Source: Zhengitettix transpicula
Lineage: Eukaryota > Arthropoda > Insecta > Orthoptera > Tetrigidae
Reading direction: 5' to 3'
Assembly: GCA_037074705.1 (NCBI GenBank)
Contig: CM073593.1
Coordinates: 57,231,501 to 57,295,500 of the forward strand
DNA length: 64,000 nt
This document shows, one piece after another, positions 1-11,290 of this stretch; position 1 is the first letter of the stretch; each line of letters opens with the position of its first letter. Both the position numbers and the translations under genes were made by a program. Under the pieces are notes generated by a model that worked only from the letters and a program-made list of their open reading frames with translations, was not told the origin of the DNA and did not search any database.

Positions 1-82
1 CTTTTTCAACGACTGTGGTTGGAAAAGTATTTGCACATAGTCGCAAAGATGGAAAGTAATACCTTTTAATTGTGAGTAATTC

Positions 83-96
83 ATAGAAATAGTCAA
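83..96. repeat. Target-site duplication of A1, left
   Basis: Perfect 14-bp match to 670-683, directly outside the A-rich end of copy A1. Confidence 0.85.
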
Positions 97-669
97 TTTA
101 TTTTAGGGCAACACGCTACATGAGGGTAATCCACGTTGGGCAACTCCCCTTTAATAGCATAGGAAGGGATTTGAAAGGGGGGATGCGGAAGGGTAGAGGA
201 AGGTAGCCAAGGGTTAACTAGGGCCCCCGGTCTATATTTTAAGGATCCTACCTGGCATTCACCTAAAGAAATGCAGGGAAAACCCTAAAAAAACCTGCAT
301 CAGGTAGGTCGGGCATTGGGTACTTGTCCCACGCCCTTCCGATAGCAGGAGAAGAGTTTGCTGTGGGGACGCAGGATTCCCTTCTCCGTGCCTCGACCAC
401 TTTAGGAGGCCGCTGGCCGACTATTCCAATGGGAATAGCGGACAACTCTTACCGTATGCCCAAGGTCTGTGATCCCGGAACATGCACCTCTCAAAACGTG
501 TCGAGGTGCCTCGGCTTGTGGGAACCTTAGTTCGAAAACGGAGAGGAAAAGGCATACCCAAAGGTAGCTAGCCCCTTCGTATCTCTCCTACAAGGTTTTG
601 CTGCGAGAGAAAATCCCTCGCAGGCTTTCCGACAAAAAATGTGGAATCACAAAAAATGTGGAATTATTT
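97..669 (-). repeat. Family A retroposon, copy A1, near full length, with 14-bp target-site duplication
   Basis: The insert is flanked by the perfect 14-bp direct repeat ATAGAAATAGTCAA (83-96 and 670-683), as left by target-primed reverse transcription. Read on the minus strand it starts near a hairpin (CTGCGAG 601-607 / CTCGCAG 617-623), runs through a GC-rich body of about 500 bp, and ends in an A-rich tail (97-104, seen as T-rich on +). Between the hairpin and the duplication sits a short duplicated stretch (ACAAAAAATGTGGAAT, twice in 634-667) absent from the other copies. The body shares long blocks with 2377-2888, 37844-38395, 44345-45126 and 51084-51360. Short frames across it start at non-ATG codons, so I treat it as non-coding. 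Transposition machinery is not encoded; movement by a LINE in trans is inferred. Confidence 0.88.
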
Positions 670-683
670 ATAGAAATAGTCAA
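670..683. repeat. Target-site duplication of A1, right
   Basis: Perfect 14-bp match to 83-96, outside the 5' (hairpin) end of copy A1. Confidence 0.85.
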
Positions 684-2365
684 AATTAGATGGTTCCATA
701 ACTCAAAAGCTTTATTATAAACGCATAGAAGTTTTGTACCCGATTTTTGTTATAATAACCGTTAAAAACAAGAAATTCATACCTAATATGAGGAAATAAG
801 TAGGGGGAATATTTCGTAATGTAGAATGGTTGATTACCTCCTTTTGAATTCCAATTTGACCTTAAAAGATGATACAAACCCATATTCGGTCAAAACACCT
901 TTATCATATAGGCCACGTGGGGTTAAAGGGGATGAGGTTTCCCAGGTTGGGCGAAGTCGTATATAAATCGAGAGAAACAGACTCGCGAGGCTTCTTCAAC
1001 TGGGACGTTGTTGTTGGCATTGTTTTTGCACGTGTGTTAACAAATTGTAAAACCCAGAGAAACGGGGGCAAATCATTGTGACCGGTAGTTATTTCTGAGA
1101 AATAGTGGAAGCAACAAGGAAAATATGACTACGAAACTAGACGGAGTAGAGGAAACCGCGTTCTATTTTTCCTGAATACGGGAAATATTGTAGTAGGTTG
1201 TGGAAGGTTATGAAATGAAACCCAGAAATTGCTCATTCATTACAATTCTTATGAAATTGAATTCAATTATTTTTTTTTTAAGTTTATTCAGAAACATAGT
1301 TTTCAAAAAGGTCCGATATAGAGATGTTAGTTTACATTACAAATCGTAAAAATGTATTCATTACTTTGGCAATAAATTTCTAATTCTAATTTTAAAAAAA
1401 TTATAAAAGATTAAATTAATATTTTTATATAATACCATAATAGTAAATTCAAATTGGTGATATCGTAACCCGTTTCCTACCGACTTCACACTTCTGGAGA
1501 AACTTTCCAACTATTTCGATTCAGAGGGACAGAGTGGAGATGGATTTATCGAGGGCAATTAGTGATCAAGATGATACTTAATTACCGTAAAATATTTGAG
1601 GCTATCGAATAACATTTCACGCAATTGCTATATTTAGCGGAATATCACTGAATCTGGAGTTGAGAAGTTTTACAGATTGGCGATCTCGATGTTATAGAGA
1701 ATATAAAAACAAGAAACATACCAAAATTTTCTGTCCTGGGCATTGTACATGTGTACTCTATTTTATTATAAATTATATGTAACTGAGTCTTTTGCATATT
1801 TAATTGAATTGGATTTAGAAGTTTATTATGGGCCAATTTGAGCATTAAACATTTTTGAGGAATATCTAGAAGAGGAAGTTGACCATCGACGCTTACTACC
1901 CTACGAACTGAAAGGTATTTAAAAGTTATTACTTAAATTTATTCAGAGTTATCGTGGGGAAAACCAGGAATAACTCCGTGACGATACTTAGCGGAAACTA
2001 ATTAACTTTCAAACACTGGTAACAGTTCTTTACCGACAAAAAAAACAACAATGGAATATTGCTCAACAGCACAAATTTAAACTTGGCTTTTACGTAAAGC
2101 AGACATAAATTCTTGTTTCCTGCGGAGTCAGTGACATTTGTTCAGACCTTGAGTATTTTATCTTTACTTCGGAAGTGTCGGACATGAATGTGTTACGATT
2201 GCTTAAATCCATGTTTATTTCTCTGCAAACCTTCCTCATAGGTAATTTCTACCCACCACGAAGTTCAGATAGATTCGATCGAAGAAGGTCTGGTGCCTTT
2301 ACCAATGCAATTGTTTTTCTCAGGTTGATTAATCTTTTCATGGATATATACAATGTTATACGTTT
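684..2365. other. AT-rich DNA, nothing recognised
   Basis: No reading frame, RNA gene or repeat that I can support. A slightly GC-richer stretch near 900-1080 has a 70-codon frame with no family resemblance. Confidence 0.6.
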
Positions 2366-2376
2366 GTAAGAAAACT
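2366..2376. repeat. Target-site duplication of A2, left
   Basis: GTAAGAAAACT, repeated exactly at 2889-2899 just beyond the poly-A tail of copy A2. Confidence 0.8.
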
Positions 2377-2888
2377 GGAGGGGAACTTCCCAGAGAGCTC
2401 TGGCGGGGGCTACCTTTGGGGATGTTCTCACATCTCTCTGGTTTTTTTTGAACTAAGGTTCCCACATGCCGAGGCACCTTGGTCTGTTTTGAGAGGTGTA
2501 TGTTCCGGGGTCGCAGACCTTGGGCATACGGCAAGAGTTGTCCGCTATTCCTATTGGAATAGTCGGCCAGCTGCCTCCTAAACAGGCCAAGGAATGGCGA
2601 GGGGTAAGCTGCGTCCCCACAGCAAACTCCTCTCCCGTCATCGGAAGGGCGTGGGACAAGTACCAAATGCCCGACCTACCCGATGCAGGTTTTTCTAGGG
2701 TTTTCCCTGCATTTCTTTAGACGAATGCCGGGTAGGATCCTTAAACCATAGCCCGGGGGCCCTAGTAACCCTTGGCTACCTTCCTCTACCCTTCCGCATC
2801 CCCCCTTTCTAATCCCTTCCTATGCTATTAAAGGGGAGTTGCCCAATGTGGATCACCCTCATGTAGCCTGTTGCCCTAAAAAAAAAAA
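2377..2888 (+). repeat. Family A retroposon, copy A2, full length, 11-bp target-site duplication
   Basis: This copy reads left to right: a 5' end carrying the perfect 14-bp palindrome CCAGAGAGCTCTGG (2390-2403), the conserved GC-rich body, then a poly-A tail (about 2877-2888). GTAAGAAAACT flanks it on both sides (2366-2376, 2889-2899). Its 5' head differs from that of A1 and A3, which begin with a GCCTGCGAG/CTCGCAGGC hairpin, so two 5' subtypes exist. The sense strand has a 74-codon frame from a GTG at 2496, also open in copy A5 but broken in A3. The antisense strand has a frame open in all four long copies, but its first codon is TTG. I see no convincing pol III A/B box pair. Confidence 0.88.
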
Positions 2889-2899
2889 GTAAGAAAACT
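2889..2899. repeat. Target-site duplication of A2, right
   Basis: Exact copy of 2366-2376. Confidence 0.8.
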
Positions 2900-3142
2900 T
2901 GCCCATAGTTAAAATAATGGTCACATATGAAGTGAAAAATTGACTTCTGATACAATTATAATTAATATTCTGACGATTCTGTTTTTACTATCCTTTTGCA
3001 AACACGTGCTTATGTGAGCAAAACTAAGATAAGAATGTTGTATATGTAATCATTTTTTTGGTAATATAAATAAATGTATAATTCGTGACCTTGAACGAAT
3101 GTGCCTATCGATACTGACGATACTATATTAACTTGAATTTCT

Positions 3143-3144
<2 letters not shown>

Positions 3145-3187
<43 letters not shown>
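3145..3187. repeat. (AT)n microsatellite
   Basis: About 43 bp of uninterrupted AT dinucleotides. Confidence 0.97.
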
Positions 3188-3189
<2 letters not shown>

Positions 3190-5514
3190 CAAATATTATA
3201 ATTCACCAACTGCGTAAATGACTGATATTTCTGACATTGAGTACATCTGCATAGAAATGGGTTGACTATCTACGTACGTTGTGTAGACTGAAAAACGTAC
3301 GACCTTGACGCATGTTTATAAACTACATTCGTGGCCCGTTGTTTAAGGCTTCTCTTAATATAATCATATAATTTTAACACTAACTGTAGTGAAATGAGAG
3401 TCACGAACTGTGAATTGTTAGCCATCGAAATGAAATTCGTTATAAAATAACTGCAATAACGCAAAAACTTATAATTAATTTCTCTGATTAATGAAATATG
3501 TAAAACGTTTTGGTTTAGGTACACTATGCATTGTTTAAGGAGACGTTAATGGAAATTAATTCATATTAAATCGGATATGTGAGGTACCGGATAGTTCCAT
3601 TAAGTTCGTAAAATAATTGTAGGAGATTAGTGTGAAAAATAAATGCGTATAAATGGGAGGAAAATATAGGTGATAGATAGTAAATGCGAAATCAGTAGTA
3701 AAGGATGTTGTCGTTTCTTTCTAGAGTTCAGTAACAAGACGAAAATAAATCTATATTTCTTAAACATATTTGGTGATAGTACTGTTCGAAAATAAATTAA
3801 ATGGTAATATTTTTGAAACAACTCAATAGTTTCATCAAATTTTGTAATTAATGACAAATAAAGAGTCAATAAATCTCAGTTAGTTTCAGAAATGTTACAT
3901 TTATAATGGAAATTAATAAAAAATCACAGATTGATTCAAACAGTGCAACATAGAATTACTTAGTAAAATCTTCCTGAGCTTAATTGTTCAATGGAAAGAC
4001 CATTATATTTTAGAAAATTAATTCGTAACCTCCATGAAACAAATTACGTATTAAATAAAAAATTGTATTATTTATTTAGTATTTTTGATTAATATTTTAT
4101 ATTTATAAGAATATATTTGTAATCTTCAATTGTAAAACATCAGTAGCTGTTTCAAATTAGAAATGAAATATATCCTCTTAATGGAATGTAATATTACTAA
4201 AATATTATAAAGTCTGTAAAATTCAAGGCCGTTTTATTTTCCAATTAATTGTGTGAGTAAGAGACAAACTTTATTTTGCTTTGTCCCGTATTCGAAGTCT
4301 TCAGCTTGGATGAAGGGTGGTCGACATCACAGGAAATGATTTAGCTTGACCCCGTTGAAGTCACGTCCGCGTCGAAGCCCCGTTTCAGTTTCAGTGGTAC
4401 AACGAGAGCTTTCGCAGGGTCACTGCCAAAAACTCGCGGCTTGGAACAAGAAGTCGAAGTTTAGAGCTCGCTGGACTGTGAAGACCGGATCCCAGAGCGG
4501 AGGACCAACTTCAACCGCAGCACGGCGCCCCGTCTTCGTGACTCTATGTCATCCTTTTAGATTTGTCCTAGTTTCCTCGAAAGGTGACCATCGACGATGT
4601 TACTCAGGCCAGTAGCACGCGATTTAAGGTCTCTTTTTGAAGAGACTGACAATCGGGAACACTTGGGTGACTTTCGTTTTTTCTATAGTACAGTATCGAG
4701 AGCACTTTCTAGATGCTTCGAAATAACCATAATAGTGAATAAAATCTTCGCGGGCTTCCAACTGAGTGAAAAACAGTATTGGCGATGTTTTGATGACGAG
4801 AAGATTGTATTAATTCTTTATACCGGGAAAGATTACATTCTTTATTAATCATAATAATCCTCGTAGTCACGAATTTCAAGGGAACATATTCCAAGGAAAA
4901 TAGACATCCATTGGAATGTATTCAGAGCTCGGAGAATTATGAAGCGAGTCCGTTTTTTTTATAGGAAAGATTAACAATAGTTTGCTTGAAATGAAAGATA
5001 CAGTTGGATACAAAGATCAAATAAAGGTAAATTTTCCTTTATAAGTAGAACAATCGAAAGCATAACAGTTTACCTGCATCAATACTGGAGACATACCCTA
5101 CAAGTGTTCAGAATTTTAGACAGAAAATAAACAAAAGTATAAATAAATACATAGACAGGGAGAAAGAAATCTCCTCATTTTGTATAAACTATTTTATAAA
5201 TCGTTAAAGTTACCATTAAGAAGCAATGTAACGATGCCACCAGGCTTTCAACAGAGCATCTGGAGTAACTACCTAAATACATGAAAATAAAACAATGTAT
5301 CTAACAAATATGCTATATTATATATTCATATACGAAACTATGATAAAGGAATTAAACATCATCAATTTATGTTCACGAACAAATTTCAGTGGGAAAGTTT
5401 TTATAGACTGACTAACTGATTATAGGCGTATATTAATTTAATCCAATCTTAGACGAAGGAAGTCGATCTATAAATATATTTTTTAGTTTCAACTCCGAAA
5501 ATAATAAATAAATT
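3188..5514. other. AT-rich DNA with one GC-richer patch (4320-4625)
   Basis: Mostly featureless. The patch at 4320-4625 is clearly less AT-rich and holds an 89-codon frame (4346-4615, +) rich in Arg, Ser and Lys. I recognise no domain in it and see no splice sites that would extend it. It could be an old element, an untranslated exon or chance. Confidence 0.5.
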
Positions 5515-5671
5515 CTAGGATGAACTCACATTTGAGAAAACAACGTACAATTGTCCATGGAAGAATTATGATGGTCTGAAAAGAATTCCGCAGTACCTTC
5601 CCCTTTGATTTTTTTGATCGTGATCGACGACGCAAGTCTCACTGGAAACTGCAAACACTCGAAGTAAAATG
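5515..5671 (-). pseudogene. Helitron Pif1-like helicase, C-terminal relic (He1)
   Basis: On the minus strand the translation gives a QFPVRLA block (about 5632-5652), followed by a decayed version of the family's T-I-N-K-x-Q-G segment (here TIKKIKG). In another frame it gives HGQLYVVFS (H codon at 5557-5559), ending at a stop at 5515-5517. In Helitron and other Pif1-type helicases these two motifs occur in this order near the C-terminus, where they belong to the nucleotide-hydrolysing and DNA-unwinding core. The intact protein would act with a Rep nuclease in rolling-circle transposition. Here the two motifs lie in different frames, so there is at least one frameshift, and only about 50 codons survive. 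No Rep domain is visible nearby. Family assignment is firm; which Helitron it was is unknown. Confidence 0.75.
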
Positions 5672-8210
5672 GAGGACGGTTGGAATAAATGGTTTTATTA
5701 TTTTGATTTATTTAAAGTCACATCAACGACTCAGGTTATAAGAGACTCATTATGGAAACTCAATTTACCTTGTCGGGGGATTGATTTGACGAGAGTATCT
5801 CTCACGTACACAAACATCCATGCCCTCGCCGGGGTTCGAGGCAGTCACGCTGACCCCCAACATCACAGGAAATCGGCAATAAGTGTTAAATATGCCTCAT
5901 TACTCTCAATTTACTTTTAAGAATCAAATATCGCTGCAACCCGTTTAGTCAGAGACTTCTACAATACCCTACAGAGCAAGATTTGACGAAACAGAGGCCA
6001 TATATTCTGTATCCAATCAGTTTGAAAAATCGTAGTAATTTTTTTTGTAAACCAATTATCAATCTCTCCCATGTTGATGTGATTGCACTTAACATAATTG
6101 CGTAGCGAAAAATACGATTCAGAGCCCACAAAACCATGGATTCGATACCAATTTCAATCATTTATGATATTTAAGTATTAATCTTTTGTCATCCCCCCTT
6201 TAGTGCTGATAAAGGTTGAAATTGGGCTTAAACTGCATAGTGTCTGCCTCTATTTTTCTCAGACATCCAGCAAACTATTTATAAAACTAATATTGGTCGT
6301 TTTCCAGAACTGCACTTTTTTATCACGCTTATTGTGGTGCACTAGTGTTGAATTAATTGTTTACTTCGTGACCTGTAGGGTTATAATTTCAGTCAAATGT
6401 AGAAATTGTGCAATTTCGATGGTCGAAGAAAATTGGGTTACTGAAAATATGAGATTAAAAGCGGCCGCAAGAAGGAGATAAATAAGATTAGATTGGTTTA
6501 AGTGGAAGAAAGCAACCCAATTGATGGATGAATGGAGAAGAATATGGCGACATTAGTAATGGGTTGAAGTAGGTGAAAGATATGAAATTTTCCAGTTACT
6601 TTCCGGTTTATCCTATCTAACGTACATTACTTGGCCTAAATTCAGGTAAATATTGAGTGTGTCGTATTCGTAATGCTAATTAATGTTGAATATAAATAAT
6701 ATGGTGAAATATTTATAATTAGTTATTCCACATGAATTTTATGAGCTTTTCTTGGCATTTTTTTTTGTGATCTGAAATCTAACAACCGCGCTTACTTCAT
6801 GCGTCCATTACTTTGTGTAGAATTTTTACTAGAGCTGAAACGTGTAAGCAGCGGGGGGTCGTTAAAGCCACGTGTTAGGAGGGAGGCCAGCAGAAACACA
6901 CATGCTGTTCCGATTACAACGAACAACCACTGTAAAGCAAAATGAACATGTGTGCAGGGTGAGATTTGTAAATTATCGCCTTGTCACCTCGTAGAGCTAC
7001 TCAGTGAAACAGGGACTTGCTGTCCACAAATCTCGGAGCATGCGTGCCACGTTTCTCACTGGAGAATACTTAGACTCAGGTAGATAAAAAAAAAATTTCA
7101 AATACTCCTATTATTTTAGAATAAAGAATTGTGGCATATCCTGGAAGATTAATTCAGCTGGAGCGTACCGATTAAAAATGGTCCAAAGTAATTGTAATGT
7201 TTTTTTTCATTTCGGTTTTATATAAATTTTTTAATATCCGACTATAGTTCTTCTGTTAAGTGAATTTTTTAAATTTTCTGTTTCAGTTATTTATGATGGA
7301 AAATTTGGATCTGTACAAGTTTGGCGGACTTTAAAATTCTTACAGAGACGGAGACGGTCGTGTCATCTATTACACACTAGACGGTTTCTGGGAATTGATG
7401 AATTAAGGTATATTGGGGTTGCTCGGGTATGTACGAAAACAATACTTCAGAATTGAATGTTTTGTGTACAATAAAAAATGGAGTTTTAAATTTTACCATT
7501 TAAGTAATTTTTTTAATAAAAAATGATACTGGTCCCGACGTGAAATCGGATTGAAGTTTCATCTGATCCGAAGGTACACAGTCATATTGTCTTACTGGAT
7601 TTCCTTAAGACAGCCACTTTTGCTACTCGAAACCGATGTAAGCCTCCTCAAATTTAAATAAAAAGTTGCGAAAGATTATAAATATTTTTCTCGGGCATAT
7701 TGAAGGTATAGTAAATTTACTACGTCATTATGAGTAATAAGGGAGAATATTTATTTATATAAGTTTGTTGAAATTTAAAAAAAACATACGATAATATTTC
7801 CGGAAGTTTGATGAAAAATTAAAAATGGACTCTTTTCTAATATTATGAAAAAGTTTTGTTTTATGAAATGGTGAATGGTAAAGACATTGATGGTAAAATA
7901 TAAGAACAATAAAACATATTTCAAACAATATTAATATTAATAACAATAGCACTCAATTGTAGCTCTCTGTAATGGGTCAATGTTAAGAGTTACGGTGTTA
8001 AGAAACCACGTGATACAGGCTGAAGCACTTAGAGGATCTGTGAAAGGTATTGTAGTACTAATTGCCAGTATTGATGAAGTGTCATCGGAGACTCGATTAC
8101 CGTTTGTAGGAGTTTATATGCCAATACAAAAATCCTCTGCCTCCGAAATGTCGTCTATAAGGATGCCATGTAAATTACTTCTTTGAAATGTTTTTTACAG
8201 TAATATATCA
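5672..8210. other. No gene seen; weak tRNA/SINE-like patch near 5810-5870 and GC-richer patch 6840-7080
   Basis: Around 5832 a GGGGTTCGAGGC stretch resembles a tRNA T-arm or B box, but no A box could be placed, so it is only a hint of a SINE. The patch at 6840-7080 is less AT-rich without a usable frame. The remainder is AT-rich and unassigned. Confidence 0.45.
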
Positions 8211-8214
8211 GAAG

Positions 8215-8335
8215 ATAAATATATACAGTTTGATCGTGTGTCGAGGTTATGAAGGAGACGAGATTCTAGCAGAGTTCGAACGCATATCAGCGACGTTGGG
8301 TGACGTCACTGGAGCTCGCGTACATAAATTGATTC
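8215..8335 (+). repeat. Family B repeat, tail fragment
   Basis: Contains GAGACGAGATTC, then GCAGAGTTCGAACGC, then GGTGACGTCACT (8250-8310). The same order of blocks ends the longer family B copies at 33595-33900 and 35565-35890. The TGACGTCA at 8301-8308 matches the CRE/bZIP consensus, but it lies inside the repeat and I infer no regulation from it. Confidence 0.55.
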
Positions 8336-11290
8336 TTTGTAAAGTGTTGAATATTAACCTATAATTACAACGGGCTACAGAAGATGTTGCTATGCGGAAA
8401 CAGGAAAAGTACAAGTTATTTGGAGGTTCTTATACACATATGTTATTTACAAATGCATTTATAATGTATTTAGATTTTTTTTATGCTCTAAATGCCGTTT
8501 TTCGGCAAAAGTGGACGAAGAAAGCCTGTTCTGCCACGCGAAAAGTTTCTGCCTGAGGCGAGTCTACTTTTACAGTTACATCATCCGCAAGAAACTGTTT
8601 TACCTGAATTTTTTTCTACACATTCGCAAATATAGATTTATCTGCAAACGAATGTCTCCGAACTATTTTTTTCTGTCCTATGCGAGACAGCAGAGGGATT
8701 GCGGTAACAGTTTTCAGTTCTGTATTGCGGGTTATCGGAAATGTTCGAAAGGCTGAATAATTTTGATGAAAGATATATATGTTGTTAAAATTAATGTTTT
8801 ATCTGACAAAAAACGAGTATCAATAATTCTGTTTCAGTTGGTATAACGTGCTTTTATTTTTTTATGTTTCCATTATTTTGGCATTCATTAATTTCCGACG
8901 GTAAATCTTAATCGTAAAGGCTCGACATTAATATCACAGCGGAATAAATTGTGTGCTTGTTTTCTGTATATTTATGTTACAAATGTGTCAATTTTTTAAT
9001 TAGTCCTTTGTGAAGAATTATTGGGAGACCGTTGTGTGTGTTTAGTAATATGGATTTATATGACAACGTTTTTTAAATACTTTCTGTTTTGGTACTTGGT
9101 GTAGGTCTAAATGATCATATATGTATAAACATATTTTTCTCTTCTTCTGTAAGTTGTATTTGATTCATAATTCATTACTAGCGTACTTAATCTTAGGCTA
9201 TAGCTAGGAAATTAAAAATACAATTTTAAGTAAAACACTATTTGAACATCTTCAGATGTTACATACTGTAAATAACCACGATAAAATTTTAAAAAAATAT
9301 TTAATATATATAATGTATAAATTCAGATGTTTGTAGACATCTTCCTTGGCTTAATACGTTTTTAGTCTATTATACGTAAATTCATGTATTAAAATTTTGA
9401 ATATAATAATTTTGAATGTGTTTTTGAACAATATACAACACCTGGGGAGATTCCAACTATAGTGAAGAAACGTGTTTTACATTAATTTTTATTTTAAGCT
9501 GAGAAATAAAATAATTTTTAAACTTACTTTTAATTAATTCGGAGTTATATTTTTTTGTTTGTTTTTTGGCCATATTTCACTATTTTATAATCTATTATTT
9601 AGTAAATAAGAGAAACGTGCTTCGAGACTGTAACTTTCCTTGTGTTATGTTAAGCTCGTACGTGTTGCCCTTGTAGCTTTCAATTAAGGTGTCAGTTTAA
9701 AAAAAATCTGGAGAGTTGCGAACTCAGTTACATTTGTGTTAGAAATAAAACTGCAAAACAGAATATTTTTATATAAAAAATGCACATCTGCTTTAAAATG
9801 TACATAAAATTAGTCTTTACCCAATTAAAGGTTTAACTTCACGCTGTGTTCTAATCTGTTCCGCTATTACGTGTTTAGTCTAAGACGTAAATGTTTCCAA
9901 AAACATGTCTGAGAGAAAGTAAAAGCACTCACTTTACTACTTTTCTTTCCTTTGCTACAGGAAACCGTGACATGTTTGAAGTTGATCTGGAAGGAAATGA
10001 AAAAAAAACAGAGTCATTAATTAATACAATTATTTACGTTACATTGAAGGTAATTGAGGCCTTTCACAACCTGCAGATAAATATGTAAATGTAAGACAAT
10101 TTCCTGCATACAATTCTCTTTCGGAAAAATATCCCAATTAAAATGTCTTCTAGAACTACAAACTAGCTCATTGGAATTTATTTATTTGATCAATTACAAT
10201 ATATTGTTAGTTAGGGTCAAAGCAAGGTCACTGGTGAAAAATTTATACCAAAACAGTAATACGAAGTCCAAAGTATTATTTTCTATGAGCCTCAGAGCAC
10301 ATCACGGCTGATGAAATTTTAACTTTATTTCTCCATTTACACTGAAATGTTAATCGATGCATATTATTATGATTATACAATCGTTGACATAAATTTGAAT
10401 ACTTTAATTATATAAAATTCAAATCAAAAAGTCACATTTTAATTACTTAGTCATTAATTGCAACTTTCGACTTATAAAGTCATATTCAGCTTTTATAACG
10501 TTAATAGCATATTATTACTCTATTTAAACACATTATAAAAATAATCACGTGTAACACTGTCGATCGTCAAATGAAAATTGTCTATAATTGGCACAGAAGA
10601 CAATACAATAAGTTGGAAAATCAGTTTTTACTGCGATTCGCAAATATTGTTTCTGATGTTTATTCCTACTCCATAACTCGACCTCAATTTCAATAAATTA
10701 TCGATTTTAGTCTTTGTTTTTTTATTTGAATGTGTCTCTTTCTACCTGACGAACAATCAACTTCTTCGATAATTAATATCTTTAATATTTTTTGATACCT
10801 TTTGTATTATACAGTTCCAAGAACGTTTTTATAACAATTATTTTCTTTCTGCAAGTGTAATATATTTATTTGCTGGTTTTACGGGTGTTTTAGAAAAATT
10901 CCTAATATAATATCTTGAAACGATGATAATATTTTGTTTTAATATAAAACCCTACTTTTATATTGTTTCTTCATTTATCTTAAAGTTTCTTATAGGCTGC
11001 ATCTTTCCTATTACTTCATCTTAATTTTCATTGCCCGCTTCATTCATCTACTTTCTTCTTCGAACCTACTCATTCGTCTTCAAAACTATTCCTGGAAAAA
11101 TTGTTTCGTAATTTACAGACCTTATCGGGGTGCCGAATAAAAATTACCAAGCGACATAAAGGTTAACCTTTCATTATATATGTGAAGTTAATTAAAATTA
11201 TTTGCTTGTAAAATATTTGATTTCAACGAAGTCATATAATTAATTTATATAAATTGAATGTATTAGTACTGATGTTAAGATCAACGAGAT
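8336..11290. other. AT-rich DNA, nothing recognised
   Basis: No supported gene, RNA or element. A CATCTTCAGATG palindrome (9248-9259) resembles the start of the ribozyme-family motif seen elsewhere, but nothing downstream confirms it. Confidence 0.55.

Noticed and set aside
324..530. 68-codon frames in family A starting at TTG, and sense frames starting at GTG
   Set aside because: These are not eukaryotic initiation codons and the frames lie within a retroposon; not annotated as genes.
5810..5870. T-arm-like GGGGTTCGAGGC
   Set aside because: No A box at the expected spacing and only a partial T-arm; not enough for a SINE or tRNA call.
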